Shown in pieces: positions 34,983 to 45,197 of a stretch of 64,000 bases of DNA. A model generated the notes under the pieces. It ran no database searches and was not told the origin of the DNA. It saw only the letters and a list, made by a program, of their open reading frames with translations. The position numbers and the translations under genes are program-made. The stretch comes from Archaeoglobaceae archaeon (lineage in GTDB: Archaea; Halobacteriota; Archaeoglobi; Archaeoglobales; Archaeoglobaceae). The DNA is taken from contig JAVYOO010000008.1 in NCBI GenBank assembly GCA_038734275.1, positions 1 to 64,000 of the forward strand, in the 5' to 3' direction. Every line of letters starts with the position of its first letter. The first letter of the stretch is position 1.

Positions 34983-36189
34983 CGTAAGAAAAAAGGTAAA
35001 CTTTGAAGAATTTATAGAAAAAGTAAAACCAATTGTGGAAGACGTTAGAAAGAACGGCGATAAGGCCGTTCTGAAGTATACAAAGCTTTTTGACAAAGTG
35101 GAGTTGAAAAGGCTAAGAATAAAAAAGAAAGAAATAGATGCAGCCTATGAGGAGATCGATGATGAGCTTATTGACGCTTTAGAAACTGCGAAGGAGAACA
35201 TTGAGAGGTTCCACATGCTTACAACTGTCGAGAGAGAGATTAAAATTCACTTTGAAGACTGTATTATGGGTAAAATATACGCGCCATTAGATATTGCTGG
35301 CGCATACGTTCCGGGAGGTAGGGCAAGCTATCCTTCTACAGCTCTAATGACAGGAATTCCAGCAAAAATCGCAGGTGTTGGAAAACTCATAGCATGCACA
35401 CCCCCAAATTCTGAAGGGAAAGTGAACCCTTTAACACTCGTAGCATGTGATTTGGCGGGTTTTGACGAAATTTACTGCGTTGGTGGAGCCCAAGCAATTT
35501 CAGCAATGGCATACGGAACCGAAAGCATACCAAAAGTTCAAAAAATTGTGGGTCCAGGAAATGCTTATGTTACAGCAGCAAAACTGCTCGTTGCCAAAGA
35601 TGTCGCAATAGATATGCCTGCAGGCCCTTCAGAGATCCTTGTAATTGCCGACGATTCTGCAAATCCAGAATTCATAGCTTACGACTGCTTAGCCCAATTG
35701 GAACACGATCCTTTGGCAATTGCTGTTGTTCTGACTACTTCGGAAAAAATTGCTGAAGAGGTTAAAAGAATTGTTGGGAATGTGATGGGTGAAGCAAATC
35801 TTGCAGTGGAACTCGTAAAAGACTTGGGTGAGGCTATAAGGATTTCAAATGAATTCGCTCCCGAGCATCTCTCAATCTTCTGCAGAGATGCAGAAAAGTA
35901 CTTGAGTAAGATCAAAAACGCAGGAAGTGTTTTCATTGGCGAGTTCTCCGGAGTTGCCATGGGCGATTATGCTGCGGGAACAAACCATGTTTTGCCGACC
36001 TTGGGTTATGCAAAAATATACAGTGGTCTCACGGTGGAAAGTTTCATGAAATCATTTACATTTCAGCAATTGAGCATGGACACCCTTAAAAGAATAGGAA
36101 ATGCGGTAGTGAAGCTTGCAGAAGCTGAGGGATTAAAATATCATGCAGAAAGTATAAAAATAAGGCTTAATCATTCAAAGAACTCGTAA
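34969..36189 (+). CDS. hisD: Histidinol dehydrogenase
   Basis: The 406-residue protein has the HisD motifs VPGGRASYPSTALM, the glycine-rich VGGAQAISAMAYG, and GPSEILVIAD, followed by the metal-binding Q..HD region LAQLEHDP. The last step of histidine biosynthesis. It overlaps the Nudix gene upstream and converges with the CBS gene (19-base overlap). Confidence 0.96.
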   Translation: MDIDSVRKKVNFEEFIEKVKPIVEDVRKNGDKAVLKYTKLFDKVELKRLRIKKKEIDAAYEEIDDELIDALETAKENIERFHMLTTVEREIKIHFEDCIMGKIYAPLDIAGAYVPGGRASYPSTALMTGIPAKIAGVGKLIACTPPNSEGKVNPLTLVACDLAGFDEIYCVGGAQAISAMAYGTESIPKVQKIVGPGNAYVTAAKLLVAKDVAIDMPAGPSEILVIADDSANPEFIAYDCLAQLEHDPLAIAVVLTTSEKIAEEVKRIVGNVMGEANLAVELVKDLGEAIRISNEFAPEHLSIFCRDAEKYLSKIKNAGSVFIGEFSGVAMGDYAAGTNHVLPTLGYAKIYSGLTVESFMKSFTFQQLSMDTLKRIGNAVVKLAEAEGLKYHAESIKIRLNHSKNS

Positions 36190-37337
36190 ACGGCTTTTTC
36201 GAGCTTCTCCTCCTCTATCAACTCTTTTTCTTTTTGCACTTCTCTTTCAAGCTTTTCTAATGCTACGTGGATTGCAAATTCAATTCCCCAGCTTTCTCCA
36301 CTTGCAATAAAAAGTCCTTTGACACTCCATAGCTTTATCTTCGCAATTACCAGTGGTAGACCCCTGAAATGGACCCTCTGCTTTTTCAGATAAACATATA
36401 TCTGAGTTTCACCAAGAAAATCCCTGTATTTCCGCATAAATCTATCCAAGTCTTTTACTATCTCACCTCTCTCGAATTCATCCGTGTTAATATTCTGGAG
36501 AACGAACTGAACTCCAAATTCTTTCTTTTCTTCAAGACGCAGGAAGTATTCAAGTATGTCTCTTTTCATTAAAATGCCCTCGGGAACACCGTCTTTTTCG
36601 ACAACAACACTCGAAATTCTGTTCTCAGCCATCAACTCTATTACATCTGAAATACTGTCTCCTGCTTTTGCACATATTGGTGGGGCACTCATTATACTCT
36701 CAACCATTATCGAAAGCGTTTTTTCTTTTTCTCCGCTGAAATCTCCGCTTCTTGCTCTCTTTCTTGGAGATATCACTCTATCTATGATGTCTTTGCCTGT
36801 AAGCACCCCTATTACTTTGCCACGCTCGTCAACAACAACTACTCTGTCCACGCCATTCTTTTTCATTAATGAAAGAGCTTTTGCTACAGTGTCAAATCTT
36901 CTTACAGTTGTAAACTCTTCGTTCATCAAGTCTCTTACCTTAATTCCCTCAAATTTGTTTTTTATAAATTTAATAAAATCATTTATATAGATCACACCTA
37001 ACCTCCCATTCAATGAAACGACAACAAACGGAGTAGAATCCTCTACAAATCTTCTTGCGACTTTTTCCGGAGTTAAATCTGATGCAGGAATTATTCCAGT
37101 TCGAACAAGAAGTGATTTGACTTTGGTTTCGTGTGGATTTTTTAGCGCTCTGCCACGTATCAGATCTTTCTCTCTTACAACTCCAAGAATTTTCCCGTCC
37201 TCTTCTACCAGTATCGCCTGAGCCCTGTCCTTTCCAAGCTTATCTATCAATGGAAAAAGCTTTGATAATGTTTCCTCAGAGTTTATCACGTAGTAGTCTT
37301 CTCTGATCAGTTCCTCCAAACCTTCCACATTGATCAC
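36171..37337 (-). CDS. Four-CBS-domain protein with extra C-terminal domain
   Basis: The 388-residue protein has two CBS pairs (about 15-130 and 135-275), seen from repeated VVVDERGKVIGVLTGKDI-type stretches and DRVISP. After that is a basic alpha/beta domain (about 285-370) with VHFRGLPLVIAKIKLW, resembling a ribosome-hibernation or S30AE-like fold in outline, but I cannot assign it. It may be an adenylate-sensing regulator. Confidence 0.75.
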   Translation of the reverse strand: MINVEGLEELIREDYYVINSEETLSKLFPLIDKLGKDRAQAILVEEDGKILGVVREKDLIRGRALKNPHETKVKSLLVRTGIIPASDLTPEKVARRFVEDSTPFVVVSLNGRLGVIYINDFIKFIKNKFEGIKVRDLMNEEFTTVRRFDTVAKALSLMKKNGVDRVVVVDERGKVIGVLTGKDIIDRVISPRKRARSGDFSGEKEKTLSIMVESIMSAPPICAKAGDSISDVIELMAENRISSVVVEKDGVPEGILMKRDILEYFLRLEEKKEFGVQFVLQNINTDEFERGEIVKDLDRFMRKYRDFLGETQIYVYLKKQRVHFRGLPLVIAKIKLWSVKGLFIASGESWGIEFAIHVALEKLEREVQKEKELIEEEKLEKAVYEFFE

Positions 37338-37362
37338 CCAATAAGACTGACTGCTTCCTTAT

Positions 37363-38874
37363 CTAAATAGATTTCGGGATCATAATTGCAAGAAGCCAGC
37401 TAATAAATACAAAAATAAAGAACAAATAGACGTATCTTCCTGCCTTACTGGCAACTTCTTCAATCTTATCCTTCAAGCTACCCAGAACTTTAACACTCAC
37501 AACTGATTCTCCGTAGCTGAAGCTCAATTTTTCGTATTCTGGGTTTTTACACCTCTCAAGTAAAATTTTTAGAAGTTCAGAATCTTCAGCAACTGCTCCA
37601 GCCGGCTTGTAAGATTCCTTTATATTAATACCGGTTTTGGCATGATTGTCCGTTGAACATACCACAGCTTTGAATCCAATTTCAAGGAACTTCTTTTCTA
37701 CGATTTCTCTGAACTCTGGTAAAACGTTATTCGAATCAAAGACCACTATTACGTATCTTACAAAGCCGTAATCCAGTAGAATTGCAGAAACGTATCTCGA
37801 AATACTTTCAGTCTCAGCGTTTATTTTTATAAATGCTCCATAAACTTCACTGATCGGTTCAGAATTTGTGTTTTCAGCGATCCTTACGAGTTTTTCTATC
37901 TCCTTTATTTCATCAATCGTTAGGTCACCAAAAAAGTTTGCATTATGGCAGTCCACTACAAAGTTCTTGGAATTGATCACGAAATCGTCAAGTCTTTTTT
38001 TCCCACTAACGAATATCAGTTTAATCTTGTCAAATGGCAAGCAAAAAACCTTAAAATTATCGCTTTCAAGTTCAAAAGGTCTGAATGGAAAAATTTCTAT
38101 CCAATCAAAGTTTAAAGCACTGCGAATTTTTTCTACTTCTTCTTTAGATACGGGATTTCTTTCGTGTGATGACGGCGAATGTAGGTAAACACCTTCTGGA
38201 AGACCGAGCGAGTCCACGAGTTTTGCCCCTCCGACATTTCTAAAAGGGCCGGGATGAAAATCTGTCGAGATCAGTTTGAACTCGTTTATTTTAATGCATC
38301 TAACCCTTCCGCTGAACACTTCAGAGTTTTTTATCAGAATCTCCTCAGCGTATCTTGGTTCATTTGTCAGCCAGAATCTAACGAAGCTCTCAACGAATTC
38401 CCTCATGGTTGAATTTTTGATTTTCACATCCATTAGTTTAAGATAAATATAAAATAAAACAGATGAGATAAAAATTACGAAAAATGAGCTGGGCTCTACT
38501 ATCAAAAAGGGAATTGCCGAGACGAGAACTGCTGGTATAAAACCTCGCTCGGAACAAAAGTAAATCACAGCAAGAAATAGAAAGAAGGAACCAGAAAAGC
38601 TTCCAGAAATTATAAAAGAAGAGAAACTAAGCACAGCTACCAAAATCGAAAGGAAAAGAACCCTTTTTAGATTAAATCGAAGTTTTAAAAGCTTTATAGA
38701 GCAGAGAGTAGTTAGTGTTATGAGAATCGTGAATAGGAGCATACTAAAATCTAGAAAACCAAAAATAAGAACCAATGAGCTGTAAACAAACGCTAAAGTT
38801 TTTATTTTTGGTAATACGAACAATTTTTTGCTCAAACTCACAACGCTCATAAAAATCTGCTTATTTCTCCCCAA
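37363..38874 (-). CDS. DUF2070-family archaeal membrane protein
   Basis: The 503-residue protein has six or more N-terminal membrane spans (about 10-160), a soluble domain with TDFHPGPFRNVGG, FVVDCHNANFFG and SHERNPVS, and a final membrane helix at 480-500. The histidine and aspartate clusters suggest a metal site. DUF2070 is archaea-specific and of unknown function. It overlaps the ubiD gene by 28 bases. Confidence 0.85.
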   Translation of the reverse strand: MGRNKQIFMSVVSLSKKLFVLPKIKTLAFVYSSLVLIFGFLDFSMLLFTILITLTTLCSIKLLKLRFNLKRVLFLSILVAVLSFSSFIISGSFSGSFFLFLAVIYFCSERGFIPAVLVSAIPFLIVEPSSFFVIFISSVLFYIYLKLMDVKIKNSTMREFVESFVRFWLTNEPRYAEEILIKNSEVFSGRVRCIKINEFKLISTDFHPGPFRNVGGAKLVDSLGLPEGVYLHSPSSHERNPVSKEEVEKIRSALNFDWIEIFPFRPFELESDNFKVFCLPFDKIKLIFVSGKKRLDDFVINSKNFVVDCHNANFFGDLTIDEIKEIEKLVRIAENTNSEPISEVYGAFIKINAETESISRYVSAILLDYGFVRYVIVVFDSNNVLPEFREIVEKKFLEIGFKAVVCSTDNHAKTGINIKESYKPAGAVAEDSELLKILLERCKNPEYEKLSFSYGESVVSVKVLGSLKDKIEEVASKAGRYVYLFFIFVFISWLLAIMIPKSI

Positions 38875-40289
38875 ATCCTCTTTATCCTTTCTTTAACTTC
38901 AGGAGACATTTCAACTACTTCCGGCCATTCTCTTTCGTAGCCTTCTTCTCTTAATTTCTTTGTTGCATCGATTCCGAGCTTCCCTGCAAGACTTGGAAGA
39001 TAAGCAGAATGGTCCAGCGCATCTGTTGGAGAAGGTGGTAGAATCACGACATCTTTTGCCGGATCAAACCTGGTAGTCACGGCCCATATTACCTCGCTCA
39101 AATTGTGCACATTAACATCACTGTCAACAACGATCACAATCTTTGTCAGAGAGAGCATCCCTGTTCCCCAAAGGGAGAACATTACTTTCTTAGCCTGTCC
39201 GGGATATCTCTTGCGAATGGAGACTATTGCGAGATTGTGGAATCCAGCTTCTACTGGAAGATTGATGTCAACTATTTCTGGATTCAAAAGCCGTATAATC
39301 GGTAAAAATATCCTTTCTGTTGCTTTTCCAAGCCAAGCGTCCTCCATTGGTGGTCTTCCGACGACGGTTGCATGATAAATTGGATCCTCTCTATGGGTGA
39401 TATTGGTAATTCTGAAAACCGGATAAGGTTCTGGAGGGGTGTAGTAACCAGTGTGGTCTCCAAAAGGCCCCTCTAATCGAAGTTCGTCAATTTTAACATA
39501 TCCCTCAAGCACAATTTCAGCAGTAGCTGGAACTTGTAAGTCAACTGTTTCACAGTCAACAAGCTCAACTCTTTCTCTTCTCAAAAATCCTGCAAACGCA
39601 AACTCACTTACACCTTCTGGTAATGGCGCGGTAGCGGAGTAAAGCACTGCTGGATCCACTCCAATGGCTACTGCAACTTCTATCCGATCTTTTCCAAGTT
39701 CCCTATATTTCCTGAAATGCTCTGCCCCATGCTTGTGAATTTGCCAGTGCATTCCTGTTGTCCTACCATCGAAAACCTGCATTCTGTATACTCCTGCATT
39801 CAGTTCTCCGCTTTCTGGGTCTTTGGTTATAACGACTGGCAAAGTAATAAATTTCCCACCATCTTTTGGCCAGCATTTTAAAATTGGAAACTTATCGAGG
39901 CTTTCCGCCCTTTTTTCTTTACATGGAGCATCGCTGACCTTTTTCGGAGCGATAGCTATTAGATCTTTTAGTGATTCCAGTCCCTCCATCATGTCTATAA
40001 ATGATGATGGTCTTAATTTTAAGATTGAAAGGATTCTTTCCCTGATCTCATCAAAATCACTTATTTCGAGAGCCATAAGCATTCTTTTCTTTGTTCCGAA
40101 TGCGTTGATGAAAACTGGTATCGAATAACCTTTTGGTTTCTCGAAAAGCAGAGCTTTGCCACCAGATTTGACAACTCTATCAGTAACTTCAGTAATTTCA
40201 AGCTCTGGACTTACCTCAACCTTTATTCTGGCCAGTTCATTAGAGGATTCAAGCTTTTCAATGAATTCTCTGAGATCACGGTAAGGCAT
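38847..40289 (-). CDS. ubiD: UbiD-family prenyl-FMN-dependent decarboxylase
   Basis: The 480-residue protein, starting MPYRDLREFIEKLE, has UbiD motifs RMQVFDGRTTGMHW, LEGPFGDHTGYY and the later Arg/Glu positions (RPPMEDAWLGK). It removes a carboxylate from an aromatic or unsaturated acid. Possible roles are the archaeal mevalonate route (anhydromevalonate phosphate decarboxylase) or quinone synthesis; the sequence does not decide. The TATA box near 40303-40312 fits a leaderless start at 40289; a longer frame to 40367 overlaps the argB promoter region. No ubiX gene is seen. Confidence 0.9.
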   Translation of the reverse strand: MPYRDLREFIEKLESSNELARIKVEVSPELEITEVTDRVVKSGGKALLFEKPKGYSIPVFINAFGTKKRMLMALEISDFDEIRERILSILKLRPSSFIDMMEGLESLKDLIAIAPKKVSDAPCKEKRAESLDKFPILKCWPKDGGKFITLPVVITKDPESGELNAGVYRMQVFDGRTTGMHWQIHKHGAEHFRKYRELGKDRIEVAVAIGVDPAVLYSATAPLPEGVSEFAFAGFLRRERVELVDCETVDLQVPATAEIVLEGYVKIDELRLEGPFGDHTGYYTPPEPYPVFRITNITHREDPIYHATVVGRPPMEDAWLGKATERIFLPIIRLLNPEIVDINLPVEAGFHNLAIVSIRKRYPGQAKKVMFSLWGTGMLSLTKIVIVVDSDVNVHNLSEVIWAVTTRFDPAKDVVILPPSPTDALDHSAYLPSLAGKLGIDATKKLREEGYEREWPEVVEMSPEVKERIKRIWGEISRFL

Positions 40290-40370
40290 GAAATACTTGA
40301 AGCATTTAAAAATATATCTATATTCTTTTACGCTCAGCAAAATTCTTAATCCATTAAACAGGCTCATTTC

Positions 40371-41243
40371 ATGGAGAATGTTGAGGTTCTACTTGAAGCA
40401 CTCCCATTCATAAAGGAGTTCTATGGACAGACAATGGTGTTCAAAATCGGGGGGCATGCAATGGTAAACGACGAAGTTCTCGAGGAGATCGTCAAGGATA
40501 TCCTTCTTCTATATTTTACAGGTATAAAGCCGGTTGTGGTTCATGGCGGCGGCCCCGAGATCTCTGAAAAAATGGAAAGACTTGGATTGAAACCCAAATT
40601 CGTTGAGGGGCTTAGAGTAACAGACAGGGAGACCATGGAAGTTGTAGAAATGGTTTTAGATGGAAAAATAAACTCAAGAATTGTTTCTATGTTCATAAAA
40701 AATGGAGGAAAGGCAGTTGGTTTGAGCGGAAAAGATGGTCTGCTGATTGTTGCAGAAAAGAAACTTCTAAAGCTAAAAAAAGGAATGGAAGAAACTATGG
40801 TGGATCTTGGATTTGTTGGTGAAACAAAACTTGTCAATCCCGGCATTCTTAGACTTTTACTCGATAACGGATTTATTCCAGTTGTATCTCCAGTTTCTGC
40901 TGATCTCGAAGGCAATGTCTACAACCTGAATGCAGACAGTGTCGCAGGAGATATTGCAAGTGCATTAAGGGCGAAAAAGTTAATAATGCTAACCGATGTT
41001 CCAGGAATTTTACGAGATGTAAACGATAAAAATTCCCTAATCTCAAGAATAAAGCTTTCAGAACTCGAGCAACTCTACGAAAAGGGAGTTCTAAAAGGCG
41101 GTATGTTGCCCAAGTTCGATGCAATTGCGAAGGCTTTGCGTGGTGGTGTTGAAAAAGTTCATGTAATAGACGGCTCAAAGAAACATGCAATTCTCTTGGA
41201 GCTCTTCACAAAAGAGGGCATAGGAACTATGGTGGAATTATGA
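40371..41243 (+). CDS. argB: Acetylglutamate kinase
   Basis: The 290-residue protein has the kinase Gly loop FKIGGHAM, VHGGGPEISEKM, and the nucleotide-binding TDVPGIL and KGGMLPKFDAI. It phosphorylates N-acetylglutamate in arginine synthesis. A four-base overlap links it to the TIM-barrel gene and then an ornithine cyclodeaminase, tying arginine and proline metabolism together. Confidence 0.96.
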   Translation: MENVEVLLEALPFIKEFYGQTMVFKIGGHAMVNDEVLEEIVKDILLLYFTGIKPVVVHGGGPEISEKMERLGLKPKFVEGLRVTDRETMEVVEMVLDGKINSRIVSMFIKNGGKAVGLSGKDGLLIVAEKKLLKLKKGMEETMVDLGFVGETKLVNPGILRLLLDNGFIPVVSPVSADLEGNVYNLNADSVAGDIASALRAKKLIMLTDVPGILRDVNDKNSLISRIKLSELEQLYEKGVLKGGMLPKFDAIAKALRGGVEKVHVIDGSKKHAILLELFTKEGIGTMVEL

Positions 41244-42010
41244 AAATTGGAGCACAGCCTGACGTTAGACACAACCCTAAGGAAGCTTTCGAGTTCGTTA
41301 CAAACAATGGTTTTGAGCACATCGAAATACTCATGGATCATCCTTTTTTCTCCCCCGACGCTTTAAGCTATAACGAGCTGATTGAGCTTAAATGGAGTTA
41401 TGATGTCGACCTTCTCATTCATTTACCAACCACTACGACGAATTTTATATCTACGAGTGAAGTCATGCGTAAGGCGAGTTATGCGGAAATGCAGAGAGTT
41501 CTCCACATCGCTGATCGGTGTGGTGCGGAAGTGGTAACATTTCACATAGGCTGGAATCCTGGCTTTATAAATAACGGTGACTTTTATTTTCCGCAAGCAA
41601 TATATGACAAACACAATGAGAGGGTTTTGCTTAAAGAATTGAAGCCCTTTCTAAGAAGAACTGAGGTTAAATTAGCCCTTGAAAACACAATTGGGATCAG
41701 CGGTGGTATTGAGAGGGCATTAAGGGAGATATTAAATGATACGGAGCTTTTTTTAACGCTCGATATCGGTCACTATTTGCTCCAGCAATGTAATATATTT
41801 CTTGAACATTTCGACAGAGTGATAAATATCCATCTCCATGACAACAACGGCCAAAAAGACGAGCATTTAGCTCTTGGAAAAGGAAAAGTTGATCTAAGTT
41901 TGTTACCTCTTAAAGATTATGGTGGGTATCTTACGATCGAGACCCGGGAAGAGAACTCCATCATAGAGACAAGAGACTATTTATTCCGGTATCTTAAGGA
42001 GAATCTATGA
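41240..42010 (+). CDS. TIM-barrel sugar phosphate isomerase/endonuclease IV-like protein
   Basis: The 256-residue protein has the AP endonuclease 2/xylose isomerase-like fold: LALENT (metal Glu), LDIGHY (Asp, His), NIHLHDNNG (His, Asp) and final TIETREE (Glu). It is probably metal dependent. The substrate is unknown. It is tied by four-base overlaps to argB and to the cyclodeaminase, so it may act in the same pathway, but no known arginine enzyme has this fold. Confidence 0.85.
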   Translation: MKIGAQPDVRHNPKEAFEFVTNNGFEHIEILMDHPFFSPDALSYNELIELKWSYDVDLLIHLPTTTTNFISTSEVMRKASYAEMQRVLHIADRCGAEVVTFHIGWNPGFINNGDFYFPQAIYDKHNERVLLKELKPFLRRTEVKLALENTIGISGGIERALREILNDTELFLTLDIGHYLLQQCNIFLEHFDRVINIHLHDNNGQKDEHLALGKGKVDLSLLPLKDYGGYLTIETREENSIIETRDYLFRYLKENL

Positions 42011-43239
42011 TAGCTCGCGAGCTTGAATTTGAGGGGCATTTGATAGATTCGATGATCTTTCCAAAGGCACTGGATCTAATTCTCGATCTTGAAGGTGAAT
42101 TTGAAATTATAGAATTCAAGGTTGGGAAAAGAAAACAAGACTACAGCTACGCAAGGATAATTGTTTTTGGAAAAGACGAAGAACATCTCGGGTTAATCCT
42201 TAAGGAGTTGCATAAGATTGGAGCAAGAATTCCGGATGCTGAGGAGATTGAGTTGGCTGAAGCACCGGGAGATAGGATTTTGCCAGATAACTTCTACGTC
42301 ACTACAAACAATCTTACCTTTGTTCATTATAAGGGCAAATGGCTTAAAGTTGAAGGAATTGCCATGGACAGAGTAATCGTAATCAAAGACGGAAGAGCTC
42401 TATGCGTTCCAATCAGCGAAGTCAGAAAAGGAGATCTTGTTGTTATTGGGGAAAAAGGGGTTAGAGTGATCCCACCAGAGAGACCGAGAAAATCTACATA
42501 TTTTGAGTTTATGGGGGGCAAAGTATCTACTGAAAGACCAACAGAAAAGATGATTGAAGCTATTGCAGCAGAAATTCTTGAGTTAAAGAGACGCGATGGG
42601 AAGATGGCTGTCGTAGCCGGGCCTGCGGTAGATCACACTGCAGCAAGAGATGCATTGGCTGGAATGATTCGAGACGGTTTTGTAGATTTGCTTCTCTCCG
42701 GAAATGCTCTGGCTGTTCATGATATCGAAGTTTCGATTTTTGGCACTTCTTTGGGTATGGATATTAAAACCGGTAAACCCGTGCCAGGTGGGAACAGACA
42801 TCATCTCTACGCGATCAGCAAAGTAATTGCTGCTGGGGGCATAAAGCAAGCGGTGGAGAAAGGAATCATAAAAGATGGAATTATGTTCGAATGTGTTCGC
42901 AATAATGTTCCTTTCATTCTTGCGGGATCAATAAGGGATGATGGTCCCCTGCCAGAAGTTATAACTGACGTAATGGTAGCAAAGGCAGAAATGAAGAAAG
43001 CTTTAGAAGGTATAGACATGGTTTTGATGCTTGCTACAACATTACATAGTATTGCAGTAGGGAATCTTCTCCCTTCATGGGTTAAAACCATCTGTGTTGA
43101 TTCTAATCCCGCGACGGTGATGAAGTTAATGGATCGCGGAACCCATCAGGCCATTGGGGTTGTTACAGATGTAGGGTTGTTCTTGCCCACCCTTTACCAC
43201 AAGCTTAAAGAGCTTAGCAGTCAAGAAAGGACTAAATAA
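42007..43239 (+). CDS. Archaeal ornithine cyclodeaminase-family protein (TIGR00300, LOR/SDH region)
   Basis: The 410-residue protein matches the archaeal family that includes Methanococcus maripaludis MMP1218, an ornithine cyclodeaminase making proline. Visible parts are a N-terminal regulatory-like domain (1-100), VVAGPAVDHTAARDALAGMI and LLSGNALAVHDIE, with a C-terminal Rossmann-like domain and GSIRDDGPLPEVITDVM. It is the third gene after argB. The reaction is inferred from the family and context. Confidence 0.8.
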   Translation: MIARELEFEGHLIDSMIFPKALDLILDLEGEFEIIEFKVGKRKQDYSYARIIVFGKDEEHLGLILKELHKIGARIPDAEEIELAEAPGDRILPDNFYVTTNNLTFVHYKGKWLKVEGIAMDRVIVIKDGRALCVPISEVRKGDLVVIGEKGVRVIPPERPRKSTYFEFMGGKVSTERPTEKMIEAIAAEILELKRRDGKMAVVAGPAVDHTAARDALAGMIRDGFVDLLLSGNALAVHDIEVSIFGTSLGMDIKTGKPVPGGNRHHLYAISKVIAAGGIKQAVEKGIIKDGIMFECVRNNVPFILAGSIRDDGPLPEVITDVMVAKAEMKKALEGIDMVLMLATTLHSIAVGNLLPSWVKTICVDSNPATVMKLMDRGTHQAIGVVTDVGLFLPTLYHKLKELSSQERTK

Positions 43240-45197
43240 GTCAATAGAGCAAGTAAGTAGCCCACAAAAAGCTGGAATGCCATGGCAAAGGCGAGAAGTT
43301 TATAATTCCTGATTTCAGCATACATTGCAGATAACGTTGCGATGCAGGGTGTGTAGAACGCTACAAAGATTATGAGCGCAATTGATTGAGCATTCGTTAG
43401 CGACAATTCTGCTGATATCTGACTCAGATCCGCAGTTCCAAATGAGACTGCGAGAGAAGAAATTATGAGCTCTTTTGCGAAGAGCCCCATTAGTAATGCA
43501 AAACCCAGACCGGGATCATTCAGACCAATAGGAAGGAGTAAACTTGCTATTAATTCTCCAATCAAATTAGAAATACCGGAATAGTTCAAAAACCATGCAA
43601 TTATAGAGAATAGAAGAATTAACTTGGCTATTTTGAAAATGAAGGCCTTACTTCTCTCCCATGTAATCCACCAAGTTACCTTCAGGCTGGGCATGTGGTA
43701 GGGTGGCAACTCGAGAAGGAGTTCAGAGCTCCGCTCTTTGACTGCTTTTCCGTAAAGCTTAGCGGATACCAAGAAAAGAAGAACGGAAATAAGATATACG
43801 AAAATAACCACGGCGCTCTGGATAAGCGGGGAAGTGAGGAGGAATGATGCAAAGAGAACTATCACAAGTAGTCTTGCTTGGCAGATGACAAATGGGGACG
43901 CCATTGCAACTCTAATCCTTTCACTATCTGTTTCGAGGATTCTCGAGCACATCACTCCAGGAACATTACATGCCATGTTAACTCCGAAGGGGAAAACAGA
44001 TTTTCCCGTCAATCCAAATAAATATAGAAATCTGTCCATTGAGATTGCAATTCTTGCCATTAAACCGCTGTCTTCGATCAGAGAGATAAAGAAGTTCAAA
44101 ACCAATATCAGTGGAAAAAAGGCTATCACAGCCCCAATTCCAGCTAAAACACCGTTAACTAAAAGATTCTTTAGAAAAGAGTCGGGCATTAATATTTGTA
44201 ATTGTTCAGACAAAAAATCGAAGAGAGACGACACAATACCAACAAAGCTGTAATTTTCCAGATAATCTGCAAGAGATACATGCCCAAGGAGTCTGAGGAC
44301 AATATTTAGTGGAAATCCAAAATTTACGGTAAATGCAACCAAAAGTGAGCTAAATAGGATAAAAATTGAAAAAACTGGCCCTAATTTACTAAAAAAGATT
44401 TTATCCAATTTTTCCTCGAACGAAACTGATGCTAACTTTACTTCCTTAAATGCAGAGCTTAGTAGCTCTTCCACAAACCTGTATCGGTGCATTGCCATTA
44501 TCTCTTCCGGGTTTGCAAATTTTTCGTTAATTTCTCTCTTAATCTCCTCGATCTGCTTCTTCTTATCTTCGGAGAGTGTTGCAATAAATTCTTCCTCTCC
44601 CTCTATCGCCTTTATTGCCAGACTTCTTTCGCCTATAACTTGTTCAGCCTTCGCCAGATACGCCTCAAGAGCACCATAATTTATTCTGAGCTTTTTGCTC
44701 TTTATCCTACCTTCAAGAACGTCCATAATCCGATCCATGAGTTGATTTATTCCAGTTCCGTGGAGAGCGCTGATTTTCACAATTTCCACGCCGAGCTTTT
44801 CTTTGAGAATTTCAAGATTTAGGTGAATTCCCTTTTTCTCAAGATAGTCTGACTTATTTATCGCCAAAATCACCTTGTCTCTTATTTCAAGAATCTGAAT
44901 TGCAAAGTATAGTGATCGATATAATGATTCCCCATTTAAAAGGACTACCACAACACCTTCTTCTCTTAGCAAAACGTCCTTTGTCAATTTTTCTTCTTTG
45001 CTAAGAGTTTTAAAGCTATTTATTCCTGGAAGGTCTACAAGAACTATCTCTTTCCCATGGTGTATGATTTTTGCTTGAAAGACGTCCACCGTTTTTCCAG
45101 GCCAGTTTGCAACGTAACAATTCTCTCCAGCAAGAAGATTGAAAAGAGTTGTTTTTCCTGAATTGGGTTGGGCAACCAAGTAAATTCTATTCAACAT
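43221..45197 (-). CDS. feoB: Ferrous iron transport protein B
   Basis: The 658-residue protein has the N-terminal GTPase domain: G1 AQPNSGKTT, G3 DLPG, G4 NKSD, then about eight to ten membrane helices with the gate repeats (FAKELIISSLA; NMACNVPGVMCSRI). G1 differs slightly from the usual GNPNxGKST. It imports Fe(II). The ATG at 45197 is preferred; an ATG three codons earlier (45206) is possible and lies deeper in feoA. It is co-transcribed with feoA and ends inside the cyclodeaminase gene (convergent, 19 bases). Confidence 0.95.
   Translation of the reverse strand: MLNRIYLVAQPNSGKTTLFNLLAGENCYVANWPGKTVDVFQAKIIHHGKEIVLVDLPGINSFKTLSKEEKLTKDVLLREEGVVVVLLNGESLYRSLYFAIQILEIRDKVILAINKSDYLEKKGIHLNLEILKEKLGVEIVKISALHGTGINQLMDRIMDVLEGRIKSKKLRINYGALEAYLAKAEQVIGERSLAIKAIEGEEEFIATLSEDKKKQIEEIKREINEKFANPEEIMAMHRYRFVEELLSSAFKEVKLASVSFEEKLDKIFFSKLGPVFSIFILFSSLLVAFTVNFGFPLNIVLRLLGHVSLADYLENYSFVGIVSSLFDFLSEQLQILMPDSFLKNLLVNGVLAGIGAVIAFFPLILVLNFFISLIEDSGLMARIAISMDRFLYLFGLTGKSVFPFGVNMACNVPGVMCSRILETDSERIRVAMASPFVICQARLLVIVLFASFLLTSPLIQSAVVIFVYLISVLLFLVSAKLYGKAVKERSSELLLELPPYHMPSLKVTWWITWERSKAFIFKIAKLILLFSIIAWFLNYSGISNLIGELIASLLLPIGLNDPGLGFALLMGLFAKELIISSLAVSFGTADLSQISAELSLTNAQSIALIIFVAFYTPCIATLSAMYAEIRNYKLLAFAMAFQLFVGYLLALLTYLVLS

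Noticed and set aside
40290-40367. 26-residue N-terminal extension of UbiD
   Set aside because: The TATA box and leaderless start fit 40289, and the extension reads the argB-facing promoter region without family match.
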